Source: Bacillus sp. 103mf
GTDB lineage: Bacteria; Bacillota; Bacilli; Bacillales; Bacillaceae_G
DNA: 64,000 nt
Direction: 5' to 3'
Assembly (NCBI RefSeq): GCF_900116295.1
Contig: NZ_FPAF01000001.1
Location: 1,051,213 to 1,115,212, forward strand
Positions 16,862-24,412 of the stretch are shown piece after piece (position 1 is the first letter of the stretch; every line of letters begins with the position of its first letter). Under the pieces are notes generated by a model. It saw only the letters and a program-made list of their open reading frames with translations, was not told where the DNA came from and made no database searches. The position numbers and the translations under genes were made by a program.

Positions 16862-16947
16862 ATATACGTATATCAATATGCAAAATTGCATATACCTTCA
16901 TTATATTATTTTGATATAATTTCATCATATAAAAATAATATAATGAA
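16862..16947. promoter_or_regulatory. Palindrome-rich divergent control region
   Basis: Three palindromes lie in tandem: ATATACGTATAT (16862-16873), ATATGCAAAATTGCATAT (16876-16893, 8-bp arms) and 16-bp perfect arms at 16897-16912 and 16932-16947. The 19-base loop of the last holds TATAAT (16915-16920), a likely -10 for the phosphatase gene. Confidence 0.5.
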
Positions 16948-16977
16948 GAAACGAATTACATACCTTGGGAGGACATT

Positions 16978-17811
16978 ATGAAGAAGAGAAAACTAACAAC
17001 ACTGTTATCTGTTGCATTGTTATCTACAACTTTAACAGCATGCAACACAACAGCAGAACAGACATCAGCAAAAGCAAAAGAAGAAAAAGTCCAGCTAACA
17101 GATCAACAATTAATGGCTGACTTATGGTATCAAACATCTGGTGAAGCGAAAGCATTATACCACCAAGGTTACAACATTGGTACACTAAAGCTAGATGCAG
17201 CTCTTGCTAAGGGAACAAGCAAGAAACCAGCTGTTGTACTAGACTTAGACGAAACTGTTGTTGATAACAGTCCACACCAAGCAATGTCTGTAAAAACAGG
17301 AAAAGGCTATCCTTATAAATGGGATGACTGGATTAATAAAGCAGAAGCGGCAGCTCTTCCTGGCTCAATTGACTTCTTAAAACATGCAGAATCAAAAGGC
17401 GTAGATATTTACTATATTTCAAATCGTAAAACGAATCAGTTAGATGCGACAATTAAAAATTTAGAACGTATCGGTGCTCCGCAAGCAACGAAAGAACACA
17501 TCTTGCTACAAGACCCGAAAGAAAAAGGAAAAGAAAAACGTCGTGAACTCGTTTCAACAACGCATGATATCGTCTTATTATTTGGTGATAATTTATCAGA
17601 CTTCATTGGTTTCGATGGATTATCCACGCAAGATCGTAATAAGAAAGTAGAAGAATTAAAAGCGCAATTTGGCGAGAAATTTATTGTTTTCCCAAATCCT
17701 ATGTATGGTGACTGGGAAGGCTCTTTATATAACTATGACTTTAAAAAAACAGATGCAGAAAAAGATAAAATTCGTAAAGACAACTTAAAATCATTTGAAG
17801 ACAAAAAATAA
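16978..17811 (+). CDS. HAD-family acid phosphatase, lipoprotein e(P4)-like
   Basis: Surface lipoprotein phosphatase of 277 aa. A signal peptide ends in the lipobox LTAC (Cys about 22). The mature part shows the class C acid phosphatase motifs: VLDLDETVVDNS (nucleophile Asp, about 85), YYISNR (motif II) and LLFGDNLSDF (motif III). e(P4)-type enzymes dephosphorylate nucleotides and NMN for uptake and act at the cell surface; the role here is inferred from the family. GGGAGG precedes the ATG. It seems monocistronic. Confidence 0.9.
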   Translation: MKKRKLTTLLSVALLSTTLTACNTTAEQTSAKAKEEKVQLTDQQLMADLWYQTSGEAKALYHQGYNIGTLKLDAALAKGTSKKPAVVLDLDETVVDNSPHQAMSVKTGKGYPYKWDDWINKAEAAALPGSIDFLKHAESKGVDIYYISNRKTNQLDATIKNLERIGAPQATKEHILLQDPKEKGKEKRRELVSTTHDIVLLFGDNLSDFIGFDGLSTQDRNKKVEELKAQFGEKFIVFPNPMYGDWEGSLYNYDFKKTDAEKDKIRKDNLKSFEDKK

Positions 17812-17845
17812 AGGATGGCACAGTGCCATCCTTTATTTTTTGTCC
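17811..17845 (+). terminator. Terminator of the phosphatase gene
   Basis: AAAGGATGGCAC / GTGCCATCCTTT followed by ATTTTTTG. Confidence 0.8.
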
Positions 17846-18031
17846 TTACTTTCCTACATCGAATATACAAATAATTCCAATATTTCTTTTTTGTTGTTTC
17901 CAAAAATGATTTTGAATAATTGATAATTGGTTCATTGAAAAAGCGTTAAGTAAAGCTTCTTTTAAAAGCAACCCAAATACAACGGCAATTATCCCAAGGA
18001 CAATTCCAATGATTGATGTCAAATCCATCAT
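17846..18031 (-). pseudogene. MotA-like N-terminal fragment
   Basis: A 61-codon frame. The first 26 residues (MMDLTSIIGIVLGIIAVVFGLL plus LKEA) match the first membrane helix of MotA/MotP flagellar stator proteins; the rest has no likeness to a stator and lacks the other helices and the PEV/charged loop region. A good ribosome site (GGGAG) remains. It is most simply a truncated stator gene. An alternative is an independent short membrane peptide. The gap 18032-18302 holds no other recognisable gene. Confidence 0.5.
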
Positions 18032-18302
18032 TATTTTCTCCCAACTTATCCGCTACAAAAAACAGCTATATAACATAAAAATCGTTAAATCGTTTTATAA
18101 ATGTATATTATATAAAAATAGAGTTAACGAAAGATTATCATTGTATCAATTTAAAAAAAACAATAATAATCGACTTTTTTTTACAATTTTTTTTCATTTT
18201 CATTACATCACGACTCCTTTGTTCCTTTTTATGTAAGATAGATTTATAATGTAAAAAGATATTCAAGTACGAGCAGTTTAGAAAGGACTACATCGGTTAA
18301 AA

Positions 18303-19094
18303 ATGATTAAAAAACGAATTATAAAAAGAACCCTTTTAATTTCGATTATTATTCTCATTGTTATTTCTTTAATAAATTTTCTTTCCAAATCCTTTATACA
18401 TAATCAAGCAGAAGCAGTTGAAACAAAAAAGCATGCTGAACATCCAAAAGAGGAGATTCCACCGTTCCCAAAAGCAAGTACGACAGCAAAAAAAACAGAT
18501 GATCAATATAGCCTTGTCAATAATCCAGATTCATTACTCGTGTTAGTCAACAAGCACCGAAAGCTACCAGACTCTTATACACCAAGTGATTTAACAAAAC
18601 CAAATGTTCCGTTTTTATCTCCGAAAGATAAAGAAAAAACATTACTTCGTAAGCCGGCAGCAGATGCCTTAGAAACAATGTTTGAAACAGCAAAAAAACA
18701 AGGAATTGAGCTTTCAGCTGTATCTGGATTTCGCTCTTATAAACGACAACAGTCATTACACAATACATACGTAGATCGTCAAGGAAAAGAAGCTGCTGAT
18801 TCGTTAAGTGCCGTTCCTGGAACAAGTGAGCATCAAACAGGACTTGCTATAGATATTAGCTCTAATTCAGCAAATCTTCAATTGGAACCTGTATTTGGAG
18901 AAACACCTGAAGGAAAATGGGTAGCAGAGCATGCTCACGAATTTGGATTTATTATCCGTTATCCGAAAGATAAAACAAACATTACCGAATATGCTTTTGA
19001 GCCATGGCACCTTCGTTTTGTCGGCAATCCTCATGCTACATATTTATATACGCATCACCTAACATTAGAAGAAGCAATGGAAGACAAAAAATAA
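18303..19094 (+). CDS. VanY/LdcB-type D-alanyl-D-alanine carboxypeptidase
   Basis: Peptidase of family M15B that trims peptidoglycan stem peptides, 263 aa. A Lys/Arg-rich start and one membrane helix (about 10-28) anchor it outside the membrane. The catalytic domain (about 70-255) has VSGFRSYKRQ, PGTSEHQTGLAIDI with the zinc His and Asp, and EPWHLRFVG with the second zinc His. The ribosome site is weak: AGAAAGGA lies about 15 nt before the ATG. It is cut off from neighbours by a hairpin after its stop. Confidence 0.88.
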   Translation: MIKKRIIKRTLLISIIILIVISLINFLSKSFIHNQAEAVETKKHAEHPKEEIPPFPKASTTAKKTDDQYSLVNNPDSLLVLVNKHRKLPDSYTPSDLTKPNVPFLSPKDKEKTLLRKPAADALETMFETAKKQGIELSAVSGFRSYKRQQSLHNTYVDRQGKEAADSLSAVPGTSEHQTGLAIDISSNSANLQLEPVFGETPEGKWVAEHAHEFGFIIRYPKDKTNITEYAFEPWHLRFVGNPHATYLYTHHLTLEEAMEDKK

Positions 19095-19121
19095 GAGAGC
19101 GATACGCTCTCTTATTTTTTT
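19090..19121 (+). terminator. Terminator of the carboxypeptidase gene
   Basis: AAGAGAGCG / CGCTCTCTT followed by ATTTTTTT. Confidence 0.75.
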
Positions 19122-19566
19122 AATCTACTAACCTTTCTTTCCATTCCACCGACCAAGGTACTCCTTTTCCTGTTTTTTTAGAAGCCTGTACCATCGCTCC
19201 TCGCCCCACCAAACAAATCTCTCCTGCCTCATTCTTCACCATATAGTGTAAATCTAAAGATGAATTTCCGACATTTTCCGCTTTCACATACACTTTTAGG
19301 TTCTCATCAAAGAACACTTGTTTTAAAAAATTACATTGTAAATCTGCTACTACAATCATCGTTTCTGACGATTCATGCACCCACTCTTGCATAAAACCAA
19401 GTTCTTTAAAAAATTCAATACGAGCTTCTTCAAAATAAGTAAACGCAACACCGTTATTCATATGTCCAAACATATCCGTTTCACAAAAACGAACCTTTAC
19501 AGGAATGTAGAATGAAAATGCACTTGCCCACTCTTCAAAATGTTCAATATAATGAATCTTCTTCAC
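19120..19566 (-). CDS. ysmA: Hotdog-fold acyl-CoA thioesterase YsmA
   Basis: A 4-hydroxybenzoyl-CoA-type thioesterase of about 148 aa. The active-site region CETDMFGHMNNGVAFTYFEEAR carries the catalytic Asp and the helix N-terminus typical of the family. The substrate is unknown. I choose the GTG at 19566 (AAGGAG upstream); an ATG at 19587 adds seven residues. In B. subtilis ysmA lies between sdhB and gerE, and here it keeps the sdhB side. Confidence 0.85.
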   Translation of the reverse strand: MKKIHYIEHFEEWASAFSFYIPVKVRFCETDMFGHMNNGVAFTYFEEARIEFFKELGFMQEWVHESSETMIVVADLQCNFLKQVFFDENLKVYVKAENVGNSSLDLHYMVKNEAGEICLVGRGAMVQASKKTGKGVPWSVEWKERLVD

Positions 19567-19629
19567 AAACACCCATCTCCTTCTCATATACTCCCTTTAA
19601 TATTATTTGATTTTTCGGAAATTTAAAAT

Positions 19630-19772
19630 CAAAATGCACTGCTATGCTAAACAAAAAGGAACCTGCACCTCCCTTTGTTTTACCGCCGCTCATGGCAGAA
19701 AAAGGAACTGACCGCTTCTATGCATAGCCAGATCCTCTCGCCCATCCAAAAAGAAAGAAGTTTTTTATGATA
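19630..19772 (+). repeat. Dispersed repeat family A, copy 4
   Basis: TTTGTTTTACCGCCGCTCATGGCAGAAAAAGG, then CTGACCGCTTCTATGCATAGCCAG, CCTCTCG and an AAGAAAGAAGTTTTTTATG end, in the family order. Confidence 0.75.
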
Positions 19773-19804
19773 TGCCTCAACTTATACTTAGCTATGAATC
19801 CATT

Positions 19805-19942
19805 TTTAAAACACAAAGGGACACGCACTCGCTTTCTCCCTTTGTTTTACCGACGCTCGTGGCAGAAATAGGCCCTGACCGCTTCTATGCATGGCCAGAC
19901 CCTCTCGTCCACCCAACAAGAAAGAGGTTTTTTATGTTGCGC
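19805..19942 (+). repeat. Dispersed repeat family A, copy 5
   Basis: A second copy lies about 170 bp after copy 4 in the same orientation, with CCCTGACCGCTTCTATGCATGGCCAG and CCTCTCGTCC. The two copies fill the gap between ysmA and sdhB. Confidence 0.75.
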
Positions 19943-19964
19943 CTCAACTTGTATTTATATAACT

Positions 19965-20001
19965 ATAAAAATTGCCTCTTCAAACTGAAGAGGCAATCTA
20001 G
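19965..20001 (-). terminator. Terminator of sdhCAB
   Basis: Minus strand TTGCCTCTTC / GAAGAGGCAA followed by TTTTTA, just after the sdhB stop. Confidence 0.8.
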
Positions 20002-20002
20002 A

Positions 20003-20764
20003 TTAATAGTTATTGTCACTACCAAAAAAATCTTTAAAGGATTGAATCGTTGTGTCACGGTTTAATGCAGCAATCGATGTCGTTAATGGAATTCCTTTTG
20101 GACAAGATTGTACACAGTTTTGTGAGTTACCGCAGTTTGCAAGTCCCCCATCACCCATGATTGCACGTAAACGATCCGCTTTATGCATTTCACCCGTTGG
20201 ATGTGCATTAAATAAACGTGCTTGTGAAAGTGGTGCTGGACCAATAAAGTCAGATTTGTTGTTTACGTTTGGACATGACTCTAAACATACACCACAAGTC
20301 ATACATTTTGATAATTCATATGCCCACTGACGTTTCTTCTCTGGCATCCTCGGTCCTGGACCTAAGTCATACGTTCCATCAATTGGAATCCATGCTTTTA
20401 CACGCTTTAACGCGTTAAACATACGACTACGGTCTACTTGCAAATCACGAATAACCGGGAATGTTTTCATTGGTTTTAAGCGAATTGGTTGTTCTAGTTG
20501 ATCAATAAGTGCTGTACATGATTGACGTGGTTTTCCGTTGATTACCATCGAACATGCTCCGCACACCTCTTCTAAACAGTTCATATCCCAAGCAATAGGT
20601 GTTGTCTTGTTCCCTTTTACATCAACAGGGTTACGGCGAATTTCCATTAATGCCGAAATAATATTCATATTTGGGCGATAGGGAATTTCAAATTCTTGAT
20701 CATACTCCTGTGAGTTCGGACCGTCTTGTCTTGTAATAATAAGGCGGATTGTTTTCTCAGACAT
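20003..20764 (-). CDS. sdhB: Succinate dehydrogenase iron-sulfur subunit
   Basis: Passes electrons from the flavin of SdhA to the cytochrome b anchor. The 253-residue protein has the plant-type [2Fe-2S] ligands CLEEVCGACSM with a later Cys (SCTALI), and the [4Fe-4S]/[3Fe-4S] region CMTCGVCLESCP and CGNSQNCVQSCPKG. Its start overlaps the sdhA stop by eight bases, showing translational coupling. Last gene of sdhCAB. Confidence 0.96.
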   Translation of the reverse strand: MSEKTIRLIITRQDGPNSQEYDQEFEIPYRPNMNIISALMEIRRNPVDVKGNKTTPIAWDMNCLEEVCGACSMVINGKPRQSCTALIDQLEQPIRLKPMKTFPVIRDLQVDRSRMFNALKRVKAWIPIDGTYDLGPGPRMPEKKRQWAYELSKCMTCGVCLESCPNVNNKSDFIGPAPLSQARLFNAHPTGEMHKADRLRAIMGDGGLANCGNSQNCVQSCPKGIPLTTSIAALNRDTTIQSFKDFFGSDNNY

Positions 20765-22550
20765 GTTGCTTATCCCCCTTCTCTTCTCCCTTAGCAGCTA
20801 CTTCATGTTTTGAAGAATAATCACGCTTACGTGGTTTGATTAATGAAATATCAACGTCTTCGTAATGGAATGCTGGTGCCTTTCCTTCTCCTTCAAACTT
20901 CGCCATTGTTGTTTTTAAGAAGTTCTCATCATCACGATCTGGGAATTCTGGTTTATAATGTGCACCGCGGCTTTCATTACGGTTATATGCACCAATTGTA
21001 ATAACACGAGCTAATTCAAGCATATTTGCCAGTTGACGTGTAAACGAAGCACCTTGGTTACTCCATTTCGCCGTATCGTTAATGTTAATGTGTTTATAAC
21101 GTTCCATTAACTCTTCGATTTTCGCATCTGTTTCTAATAATTTTTTATTTTCACGAACTACTGTTACGTTATCTGTCATCCATTCTCCAAGCTCTTTATG
21201 AAGAACATATGCATTTTCATTACCATCTAACGTTAAAATATTATTGAATTTTTCTGTTTCAATTAATTCATTTTGCTCATATACAGCAGATGAAACAGCA
21301 TCAGATGATTTTGAAAGTCCTTTCATGTATTCAATTGCATTTGGTCCCGCTACCATTCCGCCGTAAATCGCTGAAAGTAATGAGTTAGCACCTAGTCGGT
21401 TACCACCATGCATTGAATAATCACACTCACCAGCTGCAAATAACCCTGGAATACTTGTCATTTGCTTATAGTCAACCCATAGTCCGCCCATTGAGTAATG
21501 AACAGCCGGGAAGATTTTCATCGGTAGTTTACGAGGATCATCACCTGTGAATTTTTCATAGATTTCAATAATTCCACCAAGTTTAATATCTAGTTCTTTC
21601 GGATCTTTATGAGAAAGATCTAGATATACCATATTTTCACCGTTAATACCTAACTTTTGCTCTACGCAAACATCAAAGATTTCACGTGTTGCGATATCAC
21701 GAGGTACAAGGTTTCCGTATGCAGGATATTTCTCTTCTAAGAAGTACCATGGTTTACCGTCTTTATACGTCCAAACGCGTCCACCTTCACCACGTGCAGA
21801 TTCACTCATAAGACGTAACTTATCGTCCCCAGGAATTGCAGTCGGGTGAATTTGAATGAACTCACCATTTGCATAATATGCACCTTGTTGATATACAGCA
21901 GATGCTGCTGTACCTGTATTAATAATAGAATTTGTAGATTTTCCGAAGATGATACCAGGGCCCCCTGTTGCCATAATTACAGCATCAGCTCGGAAACTTT
22001 TAATCTCCATAGATTGTAAATCTTGCGCTACGATTCCGCGACATACACCTTCGTCATCGACAACAGCGCGTAAGAAATCCCAGCCCTCATATTTCGTAAC
22101 AAGACCTGCTACTTCATGACGGCGTACTTGCTCATCTAACGCATATAATAATTGCTGTCCTGTTGTTGCACCAGCGAATGCTGTGCGGTGATGCTGCGTT
22201 CCACCGAAGCGGCGGAAGTCTAGTAATCCTTCTTCCGTACGGTTAAACATAACACCCATGCGATCCATTAAGTGAATAATACCAGGTGCTGCATCGCACA
22301 TCGCTTTTACAGGAGGTTGGTTCGCTAAGAAATCTCCTCCATAAATTGTATCGTCAAAGTGGATCCATGGAGAATCCCCTTCACCTTTTGTATTTACAGC
22401 ACCGTTAATGCCGCCTTGCGCGCATACAGAGTGAGAACGTTTCACTGGTACTAAAGAGAATAGTTCTACATTCACGCCTGCTTCCGCTGCTTTAATCGTT
22501 GCCATTAAGCCGGCTAATCCACCGCCAACTACGATAAGTTTCCCTTTCAT
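20757..22550 (-). CDS. sdhA: Succinate dehydrogenase flavoprotein subunit
   Basis: Oxidises succinate to fumarate in the TCA cycle and respiratory chain. The 597-residue protein starts with the FAD motif VVGGGLAGLMATIKAA. SHSVCAQGGINGA contains the histidine that bears covalent FAD. The active-site segments HPTAIPG and RGEGGRV and the late HYSMGGL-VD and GANSLLSAI motifs are present. It lies 13 bases after sdhC. Confidence 0.97.
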   Translation of the reverse strand: MKGKLIVVGGGLAGLMATIKAAEAGVNVELFSLVPVKRSHSVCAQGGINGAVNTKGEGDSPWIHFDDTIYGGDFLANQPPVKAMCDAAPGIIHLMDRMGVMFNRTEEGLLDFRRFGGTQHHRTAFAGATTGQQLLYALDEQVRRHEVAGLVTKYEGWDFLRAVVDDEGVCRGIVAQDLQSMEIKSFRADAVIMATGGPGIIFGKSTNSIINTGTAASAVYQQGAYYANGEFIQIHPTAIPGDDKLRLMSESARGEGGRVWTYKDGKPWYFLEEKYPAYGNLVPRDIATREIFDVCVEQKLGINGENMVYLDLSHKDPKELDIKLGGIIEIYEKFTGDDPRKLPMKIFPAVHYSMGGLWVDYKQMTSIPGLFAAGECDYSMHGGNRLGANSLLSAIYGGMVAGPNAIEYMKGLSKSSDAVSSAVYEQNELIETEKFNNILTLDGNENAYVLHKELGEWMTDNVTVVRENKKLLETDAKIEELMERYKHININDTAKWSNQGASFTRQLANMLELARVITIGAYNRNESRGAHYKPEFPDRDDENFLKTTMAKFEGEGKAPAFHYEDVDISLIKPRKRDYSSKHEVAAKGEEKGDKQHV

Positions 22551-22563
22551 GCTCTCCCACTCC

Positions 22564-23190
22564 TTACAAGTTTGCTAGATTCGGATTAATGAACGCAAAT
22601 AATGCGCTCACTCCTACGTACGATAATATTAAGAAAACTGCTAATGTTACATACGTAGAAATACGCTGTGAACGTGGTGATACTGTGATACCCCAGCTAA
22701 TAAGGAATGTCCATAATCCATTTGCAAAGTGGAAAATAGCTGATAAAATCCCAACTAAATAGAAGCCAAACATAAATGGATTTCCTAAAATATTTGCCAT
22801 CATATCATAGTTTACTGTTTGTCCGAGCGCAGCCTGAATGCGAGTTTCCCAAACGTGCCAAGCTAGGAATATAAGTGTAAACACACCAGTAAATCGTTGC
22901 AGAACGAACATCCAGTTACGGAAATAGCTGTAAGATGTTGCATTGTTCTTAGCTGTAAATGCGATATATAAACCGTATACAGCATGGTACAGCAATGGTA
23001 AGAAAATCACAAAAATCTCCAATGCGTACCGGAATGGAAGCTGTTCCATAACATGAGCAGCACTATTAAAAGCCTCTGCTCCTCTTGTTGCAAAGTTGTT
23101 TATTACTAAGTGTTGCGTCATAAAGACGCCAATTGGAATGACACCCATTAACGAGTGCCACTTGCGAAATGTATACTCGCGGCCTTTCAT
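22564..23190 (-). CDS. sdhC: Succinate dehydrogenase cytochrome b558 subunit
   Basis: Di-haem membrane anchor that reduces menaquinone. The 208-residue protein has five membrane helices. Candidate haem-ligand histidines are those in KWHSLMG, MTQHLVIN, LLYHAVYG, LAWHVWE and AIFHFANG, one per helix region, as in B. subtilis SdhC. GAGGGGG precedes the ATG by about 13 nt. It is the promoter-proximal gene of the operon. Confidence 0.95.
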   Translation of the reverse strand: MKGREYTFRKWHSLMGVIPIGVFMTQHLVINNFATRGAEAFNSAAHVMEQLPFRYALEIFVIFLPLLYHAVYGLYIAFTAKNNATSYSYFRNWMFVLQRFTGVFTLIFLAWHVWETRIQAALGQTVNYDMMANILGNPFMFGFYLVGILSAIFHFANGLWTFLISWGITVSPRSQRISTYVTLAVFLILSYVGVSALFAFINPNLANL

Positions 23191-23238
23191 GTCCCCATTA
23201 CCCCCTCGAATGTTTGACTGCTGTTTGTTACATTACTT

Positions 23239-23270
23239 TATAACAATAGCATTTTTCCACTATTGTTATA
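23239..23270. promoter_or_regulatory. 11-bp perfect palindrome in the sdhC-yslB gap
   Basis: Arms TATAACAATAG (23239-23249) and CTATTGTTATA (23260-23270) with a 10-base loop, about 50 bp upstream of sdhC. It overlaps the A/T-rich region where the sdh promoter should lie. It could be an operator; there is no T-run on either side. The rest of the 23191-23491 gap shows nothing further. Confidence 0.45.
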
Positions 23271-23491
23271 AGAAAAACTGAAAAAATTATTCGAAATATT
23301 TCAGCATAATTTGATAACAAATTCATTTTACTCCTATTTTTGTCGAAGCGTCAAGAAAACGTATACATAATCTATATATAATTTTCATATTCTTTTTTCA
23401 TTCTCTACATCAGATTTTTTCCAAAGAAATAGCTGTGTTTATCTATATAAAATGGTATATAATATTGGCAGTATAGAAAGTGGGGAATATT

Positions 23492-23941
23492 GTGAGTACA
23501 AAAAAAATCGAGAGCGAATCTTTACAAAATATTTCAATCCATGCATTTGCCTATGAATTGCTTCGGGAAGAATTACTCCCTGACTTAATAGGGAAAGAAT
23601 TAGATGCCATTTTATATTGGGCTGGCAGAAACTTAGCACGAAAATATCCGTTAGAAACAATCGATGAAATAAGCCAATTTTTCGAAAAAGCTGGTTGGGG
23701 TGACTTAACGGTTATTGAACATAAACGTCGTGAAATGCACTTTAAACTAACAGGTGCTCTTATTGAAGAACGCCAGCAACAAAAGAGACATTCTTCTTAC
23801 CAATTAGAAGCTGGTTTTATTGCCGAGCAAATTCAAAAGCAGCGTAGTGTGATTGCTGAATCTTACGAAGAACAGAAAAAGCGCTCTAGCTCTGTTACAT
23901 TCCTTGTGCAATGGGATGTAAAAGATCCTGTCGAAGTATAA
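23492..23941 (+). CDS. yslB: YslB family protein (DUF2507)
   Basis: Conserved Bacillus cytoplasmic protein of 149 aa, function unknown. It has the DUF2507 layout: HAFAYELLREELLPDLIG, ILYWAGRNLARKYP, and a C-terminal LEAGFIAEQIQKQ helix. It is structurally related to V4R-type small-molecule-binding domains (inference from the ILYWAGR-type motif). The GTG at 23492 has AAGTGGGG upstream; a further in-frame GTG at 23480 lies within that site. Located between uvrC and sdhC as in B. subtilis. Confidence 0.88.
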   Translation: MSTKKIESESLQNISIHAFAYELLREELLPDLIGKELDAILYWAGRNLARKYPLETIDEISQFFEKAGWGDLTVIEHKRREMHFKLTGALIEERQQQKRHSSYQLEAGFIAEQIQKQRSVIAESYEEQKKRSSSVTFLVQWDVKDPVEV

Positions 23942-23954
23942 TGCACATTCATAA

Positions 23955-23993
23955 GTCAACTAGACACGACCATGTCCAGTTGACTTTTTTTAT
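23955..23993 (+). terminator. Terminator of yslB
   Basis: AGTCAACT / AGTTGACT followed by TTTTTTTAT. The T-run provides the TTTAT at which a bcr1 element is joined. Confidence 0.7.
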
Positions 23994-24266
23994 CCCGCAT
24001 TAACGGGCAGTAAGACCCCCACCTCAAGATTCAGAGAGAGTATTGTCCAGTTCCAGTGGCTAGAATGTTCGGTGGCTTCGCTTCTTCCTACGAGGTAAAA
24101 TACACCTCTACGTCAGAAGCTCCATCCCCCTCACATTCTGGACGAGCCGCTTCCGCTTTTCTAAAGAAGATAGGTGAGGGATAACTGCCCGTAAAAGCCC
24201 GATTAGTTCAACTAACCATCAGTGGGAGATGAAAAAAACTCTCCACTGATGGAAGTTTCACTTTAT
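23989..24266 (+). repeat. bcr1-type repeat, copy 3, interrupted by another repeat
   Basis: TTTAT flanks at 23989-23993 and 24262-24266. The bcr1 sequence runs from CCCGCATTAACGGGCAG to CACTTTAT but is split after TCAGAGAGAG by about 120 bp of family C sequence, resuming at AAGATAGGTGAGGG. The insertion lies in the loop of the first long hairpin. Confidence 0.8.
24042..24165 (+). repeat. Dispersed repeat family C inside bcr1
   Basis: It begins TTGTCCAGTTCCAG and ends GAGCCGCTTCCGCTTTTCT. The same ends occur in the element at 4996-5098 on the other strand. It has internal inverted segments around TTCGCTTCTTCC and TCAGAAGCTCC. Confidence 0.65.
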
Positions 24267-24318
24267 CCCGCTATTTGCGGACATGCGCCCCGCTAATGAA
24301 AGTTTTACTTTCTCTACA
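24262..24318 (+). repeat. Truncated bcr1 joined in tandem
   Basis: Starting at the shared TTTAT, a short head (CCCGCTATTTGCGG) is followed directly by a tail-like stretch (CCCGCTAATGAAAGTTTTACTTT). It looks like an internally deleted second copy. No gene is present up to the uvrC terminus. Confidence 0.5.
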
Positions 24319-24412
24319 TAAATCCGTTTTAATTTTCCGATGCATAAACAGTCACTTTATATTATTTGTGACATTTTTTGATTATAACAAAAAAAATAGA
24401 AGACATTGCTAC

